Positions 57,435 to 64,000 of a DNA stretch of 64,000 nt are shown piece by piece. Every line of letters starts with the position of its first letter. The stretch's first letter is position 1. The stretch is taken from contig NZ_LT607412.1 in assembly GCF_900091455.1 (NCBI RefSeq), positions 2,914,001 through 2,978,000 on the forward strand, written 5' to 3'. Position numbers and translations under genes: made by a program. This stretch comes from Micromonospora coriariae (lineage in GTDB: Bacteria; Actinomycetota; Actinomycetes; Mycobacteriales; Micromonosporaceae). Below the pieces are notes generated by a model. It was not told the DNA's origin, made no database searches, and worked only from the letters and a program-made list of their open reading frames with translations.

Positions 57435-60071
57435 CTAGGTGGCGCGCTGCACCGGGGGATCGGCAGAAACACCTATGTTGGGCGGCACCAGGCCCTGCCG
57501 GCGGGCCGCCGCGGCCGCCTGACCACGGCTGGGCACCGCGAGCTTGTCCAACACCGCCGACACGTGGTGACCGACGGTCCGGGTGGAGAGCGACAGCCGG
57601 GCGGCGATCTCGGCGTTGCTCAACCCCTCGGCGACCAGCGCGAGCACCTCCCGCTGCCGGGCGGTCAGGCCCGTCGGGTCTGCGGCCGTCGCCGGGCGCG
57701 GCCCCCGCGGCACCCGGGCCATGCCGCGTCCGCGCAGCTCGGCCCGGAGCCGCCGGGCCACGGCGACCGCACCAAGCCCGTCCAGGACCCGCAGCGCCTC
57801 GCCGGCCGCCGCGTCGTCGCCGCAGGCCAGCGCCTCGGCCCGGGAGTACGGGCAGCCGAGCTGCTGCCACTCCTCGGCCGCACCGGCCCAGTCGCCCTCG
57901 ATCAGCCGCCGGTACGGGGATGCCAGCGCAGCGGTGTCGCCGACCGGCTCCCCCGACCGCCACAGCCAGTACGCCAGCTCCCCGGCGAACCACGGTTGTC
58001 CGGCCTCGACCGCCAGCCCGTGGACCCGGCGCAGCTCTGCGGTTGCCCGTGTCGGCTCGCCGGCCAGCCAGTGCCGTTCCGCCAGCGCCGCGGCCACCGG
58101 CACGACGAACTGGAGTTCCCGGCTTTGCGCGGCCCAGCGCGTCGCGCCGTCCAGGTGGTGTGGCCCGGCCGGGCCGCCGCGCCGGGCGTCCAGCCGGTTC
58201 AGCGTGACCAGTGCCGGGGCCAGACTCGCGCCGGGCTGCTCGGTGCCGCTCAACGCCTGTTCGGCATCGGCGCGGGCACCGGACCAGTCCCCGGTGGCCA
58301 GCCGCAGCCGGGCCCGGTAGCCGAGCAGATGGCGGGCGTACCCGTCGAGGTCCCGCGTGGTGGTGAAGTGCAGGGCGCGATCGAGCGCCTCGGCAGCCGG
58401 CGCCAACCGGTGCCAGTCCACCGTCACGGTGGCGAGGTTGACCAGCGCGCGGGCCGCGTGGTCGTCGAGGTGGTGGGCGGCGGCCAGGGTGTGCCCGCGT
58501 TCCAGCTCGATGACGCCGGCGACGTCGCCGCGTTGAAGGCGCGCCGAGCCGACGTTGACCAGCGCGTGGGCCTCGGTCTCCGCGTCGCCGAGCCGCCGGG
58601 CCAGCTCCCGGGCCCGGCCACCCCAGTCGATGGCCCGGTCGACGTCGTCGCCGAGCATGAGCAGCTGCGACATGTTGCTGTACGCCATGGCCAACTGCAC
58701 GCCCGGTGGCGCGGACTCCAGCACCTGGACCGCGCGGGTGCCCGCCGCCCGGGCTGCCGTGCTGTCCCCGGTCCACCAGCAGAGCCGGGACACCCAGCGC
58801 AGGTTCTCGCCGATCCGCAGCGGATCGCCCTCGGCCTCCCGCAGGGTCAGCGCGTCCCGCCGTGCGGCGAGCGCCTGCGCGCCCAGCCCGGCCAGATATG
58901 CCGCGGTCGCGTACGCCTCCAGGAACTCGGCACGGCGCGGCGGCGGCAGACCCGCGGCGTGCGGGAGCGCGACGGTGTAATGGTCCGCCGCCTGCCGGTG
59001 CGCGCCCGCCCGGCTCGCCCGCTGTGCCGCCACGGGGGCCCAGCGCAGCACCGCCGTGGGATCGTCGGCGTGGTGTGCGTGGTGCACCAGCCGGGCGGCG
59101 TCGACGTCGGCCCGTGGCGTGAGCCGGGCCAGCACGGCCGCGTGCAGCGCGGCCCGGCGCACCGGGGACAGTGACTCCCGCACCGCCCGGCCCAGCAGCT
59201 CGTGCCGGAACGCCACCCCGTTCCCCGCCGGCACGAGCACGCCCAGGTCCAGGCTCTCCTGCACGGCGGCCGGCGAATGATCGACCAGCAGGTACGGCTC
59301 GGCCCGGGACGGAACCACCGAGACCAGGGCGGCGACCTCCCGCGCCGGCGGCGACAGCGCGGCCAGCCGGGCCAGCACCAGATCGCGTACGGTCGGCGGC
59401 ACACCCGGACCGGTCGCGGCCAGCACCTCGGTGACCAGCAGCGGGTTGCCCCCGGTGGCCTGGTACAACCCGGCTGGGGCGCGGCCGGCGCGGCGGGCCA
59501 GCGCCGCGACGGCGTCCGTGGACAGGGCGGGCAGCGGCAGCCGGTGGACCAGCGGCCGGGGCAGGCCGGCGAGCACGCCGTGCAGCGGATGCTCCGCTCC
59601 GACCTCGTCGTCGCGCAGGGTGAGCACGAGCAGCGCCGGGTGGCGTGCCAACCGCCGCCCCAGGTACGCGATCAGGTCCAGCGTGGCCCCGTCCGCCCAG
59701 TGCGCGTCCTCCACCACCATCACCGTCCGGTGCCCGCGCCGGGGATCGGTCAGCTCATCGAGGAGCGCGTCGAACACCGTGCCGCGGCGTTCGGCCTCCG
59801 CCGCGGCGTGCAGCGCGGTCAGTCGCTCCGCGAGTACGCCGCCGACCTGACGGGCGATGTCGTGCAGTGGGCCGAGTGCCCGCGGCGTCAACAGCGGGTC
59901 GCAGCTGCCCCAGAGCACCCGGGCACGCGGCGCGGCCGTCGCCGCGAACGCGTTGACCACTGCGGACTTGCCGGCACCCGCCTCGCCGGCGACCAGCGCG
60001 ATCGCGCCGCCGGGGGAGACCAGCAGCCGGTCCAGGGTGGCGAGCGTGTTCGCGCGCTCCAGTAGCTCCAT
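57435..60071 (-). CDS. LAL-type LuxR family transcriptional regulator
   Basis: A large ATP-binding LuxR regulator of 878 residues. Walker A GEAGAGKS is at residues 29-36 and Walker B at [10 protein letters not shown]; the middle 450 residues are helical tetratricopeptide-like repeats, and the last 60 the LuxR HTH ([20 protein letters not shown], then [14 protein letters not shown]). LAL proteins respond to ligand and ATP to activate local genes, in actinomycetes often metabolite pathways; here the only neighbour is one methyltransferase gene. Confidence 0.92.
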   Translation of the reverse strand: MELLERANTLATLDRLLVSPGGAIALVAGEAGAGKSAVVNAFAATAAPRARVLWGSCDPLLTPRALGPLHDIARQVGGVLAERLTALHAAAEAERRGTVFDALLDELTDPRRGHRTVMVVEDAHWADGATLDLIAYLGRRLARHPALLVLTLRDDEVGAEHPLHGVLAGLPRPLVHRLPLPALSTDAVAALARRAGRAPAGLYQATGGNPLLVTEVLAATGPGVPPTVRDLVLARLAALSPPAREVAALVSVVPSRAEPYLLVDHSPAAVQESLDLGVLVPAGNGVAFRHELLGRAVRESLSPVRRAALHAAVLARLTPRADVDAARLVHHAHHADDPTAVLRWAPVAAQRASRAGAHRQAADHYTVALPHAAGLPPPRRAEFLEAYATAAYLAGLGAQALAARRDALTLREAEGDPLRIGENLRWVSRLCWWTGDSTAARAAGTRAVQVLESAPPGVQLAMAYSNMSQLLMLGDDVDRAIDWGGRARELARRLGDAETEAHALVNVGSARLQRGDVAGVIELERGHTLAAAHHLDDHAARALVNLATVTVDWHRLAPAAEALDRALHFTTTRDLDGYARHLLGYRARLRLATGDWSGARADAEQALSGTEQPGASLAPALVTLNRLDARRGGPAGPHHLDGATRWAAQSRELQFVVPVAAALAERHWLAGEPTRATAELRRVHGLAVEAGQPWFAGELAYWLWRSGEPVGDTAALASPYRRLIEGDWAGAAEEWQQLGCPYSRAEALACGDDAAAGEALRVLDGLGAVAVARRLRAELRGRGMARVPRGPRPATAADPTGLTARQREVLALVAEGLSNAEIAARLSLSTRTVGHHVSAVLDKLAVPSRGQAAAAARRQGLVPPNIGVSADPPVQRAT

Positions 60072-60109
60072 CAGGGTCGATGCTAGTCAGCCGGACGTCC
60101 GGCCACCGC

Positions 60110-60727
60110 TCACTGCTGCCGGGCTCCTGCGGGGGAGCCGAGCGCCGGGGCGCGTTCGAAGATGTAGTAGACGGGGACGCCGGCGATGATGACCAGTGCC
60201 ACCAGCGGGCTGACGAAGGCGACGGCGACCGCGGCCAGATACAGGATCGTCGCCGCCCCGAATCGCAGCCGCGCCTTCCAACGGGTCCGCTCCGGCACCG
60301 GCTGCGGGAGCCGCCCCGGACGCAGGGTCCATTCGAAGATTCCGGCGAAGCTCAGCCCCATCCCCAGGAAGGCGGCCGCATACAGAATCACCGCCACCTG
60401 GGCGTCCTGCCCGCCCAGCGGGAGGTACTTGGCCACCGTCGCCGTGTCCACCGGAATCAGAACCACGAACAGCAGCAGGACGAGGTTGAGGAGGGCCAGG
60501 GTCCGGTCGATGACGACGAGGTTGTCGATGAGGGCGTGGTGGTTGACCCAGATGAGCCCGATCGTGGCGAAGCTGATCAGGTAGACGACGAATGATGACC
60601 AGTGGTCCGCGACCTGATGCAGGAGCGGGCCATGGCCCGGGCCGGCCACCGCCAGATTCAGCGCGAGAAGCGTGATCGCGACCGCGAAGACGGCATCACT
60701 GAACACCTCCAGCCGGGTTCGGCTCAC
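60110..60727 (-). CDS. TMEM175-family potassium channel-like protein
   Basis: A 205-residue membrane protein with six hydrophobic segments. The FSDAVFAVAITLLALNL motif in helix 1 is the selectivity-filter hallmark of bacterial TMEM175 (DUF1211) channels, which conduct potassium and assemble as tetramers. WVNHHALID in helix 3 is also typical. Stand-alone gene on the minus strand. Confidence 0.88.
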   Translation of the reverse strand: MSRTRLEVFSDAVFAVAITLLALNLAVAGPGHGPLLHQVADHWSSFVVYLISFATIGLIWVNHHALIDNLVVIDRTLALLNLVLLLFVVLIPVDTATVAKYLPLGGQDAQVAVILYAAAFLGMGLSFAGIFEWTLRPGRLPQPVPERTRWKARLRFGAATILYLAAVAVAFVSPLVALVIIAGVPVYYIFERAPALGSPAGARQQ

Positions 60728-60804
60728 CCGACAGTTCTACCGCAACGCTCGACGGGCTGTGGGCGTTCAACCGGGCCCGCACCCGTCGAGCAGCGGTGAC
60801 GTCG

Positions 60805-61809
60805 TCAGCCGAGCACGTCCGTGTAACCCCGTTCCAGGTACACGGTCGACCACGTCACACCACCGGCAGCGGAGTTGGCGCCGCCACCCCTGGCCAGCAA
60901 CTCCCCGGTCTGCGGGTCGAAAAGCAGATACTCCCTGCCCCAGTCGCCGGGGCTCGGCCGGGGACCTCGGCCGAAGTCGGCCGACACCACGATCCCGGTC
61001 CGTCCTGCCGGATCAGTCTGCTCATCGCGACAGGTCACCCCGTCCGTTCCGGCGAGGAACCGCAGCACCGCAGCCCGACGCGCAAAATCCACGACCCGCT
61101 CGTTGTTCAGCTCAGCGACGCTGACAAGGACGTGCGACGGTCCGTTCTCCCGCGCCTGGTACAGCGCCTCAGCCATTGCCGCTGGTTGCGGCGCCGGCAG
61201 TGGCAGGACGGTGAAGTCTCCCGGGCGCAGGTCGTCCGTGTCGGAACCCTCGTTCGGGATCATCTCTGGGTGCTCGGCGTAGAAGTTCCGCGATGCGTCG
61301 TCCGGATAGGTCGGTGCTCCTCGCACGGTGCGCAGGCGTCCCGAGCCGTCAGCCGCGAGCCACCGCGACGTCTCCTCGCTGTACAGCACGCTCACCAACT
61401 GAGTGCGGCTACCCGGCTGCACCATCGAGCTGCCGCCCTGCCCCCTCCGGTGCAGGTATTCATACCGTCCGGCCTGTCCGTCGTACGACGTGGCTCGCAT
61501 CCGGTCCGCGATCGTGCTCAGGCAGTGGGCCGGAACGCCAGCGGCACCCGGAACAGTCGGAGGCTGGGATGATCCGGCGGGTCCGGCGGTGGGCCGGAGG
61601 ATCGTGACCGTCATCGCCGCGACGGCGACCACGGCGAAGGCCGCCCCGACGGTGACGAGTCGCCGCGCCCGCCGAACAGGTACCACGGCGCCGTACGACG
61701 TGACGTCGTTGCTGGCGAGCCGCAATACTTCCTCGACGTCACCGGCCCCCACCTGGATTCCACGGGCCGGGTCAGCGGCCTCCAGCAGTTCCCGCACTCG
61801 CTTGTTCAT
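60805..61809 (-). CDS. CU044_5270-type membrane protein paired with sigma factor
   Basis: A 334-residue protein: a cytoplasmic N-terminus of about 50 residues, one membrane helix (LVTVGAAFAVVAVAAMTVTI) and an exported domain of about 260 residues. This matches the CU044_5270 family, regularly encoded after an ECF sigma factor. The start codon overlaps the sigma gene stop (ATGA), so the two are translationally coupled. The topology is that of an anti-sigma factor or sensor, but no zinc motif is seen and that role is inferred. Confidence 0.8.
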   Translation of the reverse strand: MNKRVRELLEAADPARGIQVGAGDVEEVLRLASNDVTSYGAVVPVRRARRLVTVGAAFAVVAVAAMTVTILRPTAGPAGSSQPPTVPGAAGVPAHCLSTIADRMRATSYDGQAGRYEYLHRRGQGGSSMVQPGSRTQLVSVLYSEETSRWLAADGSGRLRTVRGAPTYPDDASRNFYAEHPEMIPNEGSDTDDLRPGDFTVLPLPAPQPAAMAEALYQARENGPSHVLVSVAELNNERVVDFARRAAVLRFLAGTDGVTCRDEQTDPAGRTGIVVSADFGRGPRPSPGDWGREYLLFDPQTGELLARGGGANSAAGGVTWSTVYLERGYTDVLG

Positions 61810-62339
61810 CGCGCTCCTCCCAGCTGGCCGTCGAGTGAGGGGGTCTGTTCGGGCTGCTCCCGGAGCATCTCGGTCAGCCGCCGTCGAGCCCGGTGCAGCC
61901 GCACTTTGGCCGTGGCCGCACCGCAGCCCAGGACCAGCGCCGCCTCGCTCAGCGACGACTGTTCCCAGCCGACCAGCCGCAGGATCTCCTGATCGTCGTC
62001 CGACAGCCGGCTGAGCGCCGCACGGACGTCGACCAGCCGCACGACGCCGTCATGGCGGTCCAACGCGGCAGCCTCGGTCAGCTCCACGGGCGGCGGTACG
62101 GCCCGTTGGGCCCGCCAATGGTTGGCCAACAGCCGACGAGCGACCCCGTACAGCCAGGGCAACGTCCGCGCCGGAAGTTCAGACCGACGCCGCCAGGCCA
62201 CCAGGAACACCTCCTGGGCAAGTTCCTCCGCCGCCGTCAGACCGTCGAGTCGCCGCAGTCCGTAGCGCACGACGTCTGGATAGTGCCGCGCGTAGATCCC
62301 GCGGAACCAGTCGGCTCCCCGGGCGTTGACTTCCCTCAT
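61806..62339 (-). CDS. ECF RNA polymerase sigma factor
   Basis: A 177-residue extracytoplasmic-function sigma factor. Region 2 reads YARHYPDVVRYGLRR through ELAQEVFLVAWRR and LPWLYGVARRLLANHWR; region 4 reads LRLVGWEQSSLSEAALVLG and VRLHRARRRL. It recruits RNA polymerase to stress- or signal-responsive promoters. The CU044_5270-type partner overlaps its 3' end, so a signal crossing the membrane is likely to control it. The 206 bp upstream of its start hold the tRNA-Pro terminator but no recognisable autoregulatory promoter. Confidence 0.92.
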   Translation of the reverse strand: MREVNARGADWFRGIYARHYPDVVRYGLRRLDGLTAAEELAQEVFLVAWRRRSELPARTLPWLYGVARRLLANHWRAQRAVPPPVELTEAAALDRHDGVVRLVDVRAALSRLSDDDQEILRLVGWEQSSLSEAALVLGCGAATAKVRLHRARRRLTEMLREQPEQTPSLDGQLGGAR

Positions 62340-62504
62340 ACCCCTACTTGTGTCAGTGAGCGGCCGGGGGTTACCGAACCTGGACCGTATCCGCTCGCTC
62401 GCGTCCCACCATCTACTGCGACTCGTGACGGGGAATCGCAGGGTGCTCGCGTCGGTAGCTGCCTTCTCGCTGCTTCCGGCAGAACAGTGAGCGCCGGAAA
62501 CGAA

Positions 62505-62532
62505 TCAAGGCCCCTCGGTGGAGGGGCCTTGA
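62505..62532 (-). terminator. Terminator of tRNA-Pro
   Basis: A perfect 12-bp stem (TCAAGGCCCCTC with its complement) and GGTG loop, 14 bp downstream of the tRNA on the minus strand, followed there by TTCGTTT. Confidence 0.82.
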
Positions 62533-62545
62533 CCTTTACCTCTGG

Positions 62546-62619
<74 letters not shown>

Positions 62620-62823
62620 AGGCGTGCCGACAAATAGTAGCCCACCCGTCCCGATGGTCAAACTCGGTACCCCCGGCGGCCGGCCCCTGCCCGGAGCAGC
62701 CAAGATCCGCGCAACGTCAGGGATGTTGTGGTCTCGCGGCGCGGTGAGGCGGCTGTTTCCCTGAAGTCGTGTGGATCTTGACGCAGGGCGGCCGGGTCGC
62801 GGCACCGGGCGCGCCGGGGCGGG

Positions 62824-63717
62824 TCAGCGGGGGATCAGGGTGAGGATTGTCGCCTCGGGGGGGCAGGCGAAGCGGACCGGGGCGGTCGGGTGGGTGCCCA
62901 GGCCCGCGGAGACGTGCAGCCAGGAGTCCGAGCCCGGCCACCGGTGCAGCCCGCTCGCCATCGAGCGGGGCAGCCCGCAGTTGGTCACCAACGCACCGAC
63001 GCCGGGTACGCAGACCTGCCCGCCGTGGGTGTGCCCGGCCAGCAGCAGCCCGAAGCCGTCCGCGGCCATCTGGTCCAGCACCCGCGGTTCGGGGGAGTGC
63101 GCCATTGCGATGGACAGGTCCGCCGAGGACGAGATGGCGCCGTCCACGGCCCCGTAGTCGTCCCGCTCGATGTGCGGGTCGTCCACGCCCACCAGGTCGA
63201 TCTGCCGACCGCCGGCCTTGAGCATGCTGCGGGCGTTGTTCAGGTCCAACCAGCCGGCGCCGGTGAACACCTGCCGCAGCTCCTTGTAGGGCAGGTCGAC
63301 GCCCTCGGTGTACTCCCGGTCGGGCAGGAAGTAGGTGAACGGGTTCTTCCATACGGGCCCGGTGTAGTCGTTGGAGCCGAACACGAAGGCGCCCGGGTAG
63401 TCCAGCAGCGGTTGCAGCGCCCGCAGCACCCCGGGCACCGCCCCCGGGTGCGCCATGTTGTCGCCGGTCACCACGACCAGGTCCGGGTCGAGGGCGGCCA
63501 GCGACGCCACCCAGTGCTGCTTGCGCGCCTGGTCGGGCATCATGTGCAGGTCCGACAGGTGGAGCACGCGCAGCGGCTCCGCGTCGGCCGGCAGCATCGG
63601 TACGTCGTACCGCCGCAGGGTGAACCTGTTGCGCTCGACGAGTGACGCGTACGCGAGGGTGGCCGCTCCGACCGCGGCGGTTCCGGCGGCGAGCCGGAAT
63701 AGTGTGCGCTTTCGCAT
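62824..63717 (-). CDS. Membrane-anchored metallophosphoesterase (YkuE/YaeI-like)
   Basis: A 297-residue calcineurin-like phosphoesterase with an N-terminal anchor or signal (LFRLAAGTAAVGAATLAYA). Metal motifs: HLSDLHM, TGDNMAHP, FGSNDY (GNHD replaced by GSNDY), MAHSPEP and AGHTHGGQ. The GSNDY variant is common in this actinobacterial branch. Substrate unknown; related proteins act on UDP-sugars or phospholipids. Its ATG is only 25 bp from the divergent YqeY start. The 204 bp between its stop and tRNA-Pro show nothing else. Confidence 0.88.
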   Translation of the reverse strand: MRKRTLFRLAAGTAAVGAATLAYASLVERNRFTLRRYDVPMLPADAEPLRVLHLSDLHMMPDQARKQHWVASLAALDPDLVVVTGDNMAHPGAVPGVLRALQPLLDYPGAFVFGSNDYTGPVWKNPFTYFLPDREYTEGVDLPYKELRQVFTGAGWLDLNNARSMLKAGGRQIDLVGVDDPHIERDDYGAVDGAISSSADLSIAMAHSPEPRVLDQMAADGFGLLLAGHTHGGQVCVPGVGALVTNCGLPRSMASGLHRWPGSDSWLHVSAGLGTHPTAPVRFACPPEATILTLIPR

Positions 63718-63742
63718 GCCGTTCAGGGTAGTTTGACCGTCC

Positions 63743-64000
63743 ATGAGCACGCTGAAGGACCGCCTCACTGCCGACATGCGTTCCGCGCTCAAGGCGCGCG
63801 ACGAGCTGACCACCTCCACGCTACGGATGGCCCTGGCCGCCGTCGGCACCGCCGAGGTCGCCGGCAAGGCCAAGCGCGAGCTCACCGACGACGAGGTGCT
63901 CGCGGTGCTGACCAAGGAGGCGAAGAAGCGCCGGGAGGCGGCCACCGCCTTCGCCGACGCGGGCCGCGCCGAGCAGGCGGCGAAGGAGACCGCCGAGGGT
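63743..64000 (+). CDS. GatB/YqeY domain-containing protein (3' end outside window)
   Basis: The first 86 codons of a YqeY-family gene: MSTLKDRLTADMRSALKARD, then TLRMALAAVGTAEVAGKAKR and VLTKEAKKRREAATAF are the usual N-terminal helices. YqeY resembles the C-terminal tRNA-binding part of GatB; its function is not settled. TAGTTT at 63729-63734, 8 bp before the ATG, may be the -10 element, giving a leaderless mRNA. The gene continues beyond the window. Confidence 0.9.
   Translation, partial: MSTLKDRLTADMRSALKARDELTTSTLRMALAAVGTAEVAGKAKRELTDDEVLAVLTKEAKKRREAATAFADAGRAEQAAKETAEG

Noticed and set aside
56576..60071. LAL regulator plus methyltransferase as part of a biosynthetic gene cluster.
   Set aside because: No synthase, oxidase or tailoring genes lie around them; the neighbours are housekeeping or transport genes.

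Overview
The window is a 64 kb piece of a high-GC actinomycete chromosome. Frequent GTG starts, GGAGG ribosome sites, the DUF6230/DUF6114 pair, F420-type LLM oxidoreductase, CU044_5270-type protein, tRNA adenosine deaminase-associated protein and AbiEi/DUF559 proteins all fit the family Micromonosporaceae, most likely Micromonospora or a close relative. That assignment is an inference from gene content. The region is mostly core and semi-core chromosome; I see no prophage, insertion sequence transposase, CRISPR array or recognisable biosynthetic gene cluster.

Layout. 1-6.5 kb: cell-envelope genes (the end of an AftD-like arabinofuranosyltransferase, an acyltransferase, a DUF3068 protein with a tandem-repeat tail, a methyltransferase, and the DUF6230/DUF6114 pair). 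6.5-15 kb: DUF885 metallopeptidase, EamA transporter, PHP phosphoesterase, M23 lipoprotein, TadA with its partner, an AbiEi/DUF559 nuclease-like gene, and DeoD. 15-23 kb: tRNA-Ser(CGA), a TetR-controlled LLM/SDR pair, small secreted proteins, an MFS exporter, a frameshifted secreted gene, tRNA-Ser(GGA) and SRP RNA. 23-27 kb: the conserved dnaX-ybaB-recR block. 27-38 kb: a giant three-domain secreted hydrolase and a complete dipeptide/oligopeptide ABC transporter operon. 38-46 kb: secreted HNH nuclease, two MFS exporters, leuA with a leader-peptide attenuator, an ArsR-type regulator and a nitroreductase. 46-50 kb: lysC-asd (aspartate pathway). 49-54 kb: a GAF-GAF-GGDEF diguanylate cyclase divergent from a metallophosphoesterase, then a 5'-nucleotidase. 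54-64 kb: MFS, methyltransferase with LAL-type LuxR regulator, TMEM175 channel, ECF sigma factor with its membrane partner, tRNA-Pro(CGG), a second metallophosphoesterase and the start of a GatB/YqeY gene.

The most unusual material is non-coding. Three 64-bp palindromic elements (13272, 14386, 49356) share identical CTAG-centred arms and a conserved asymmetric core, each beside a C-rich tract; two of them in opposite orientation bracket a nuclease-like gene and one supplies that gene's stop codon. A 33-bp motif built on a 15-bp palindrome occurs twice (19184, 51001) with 31 of 33 bases identical, both times between divergent genes. A perfect 31-bp-arm hairpin with a one-base loop separates an MFS gene from leuA. 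The leuA transcript carries a 14-residue, leucine-containing leader peptide whose stop codon falls in the loop of a hairpin, indicating ribosome-mediated attenuation.
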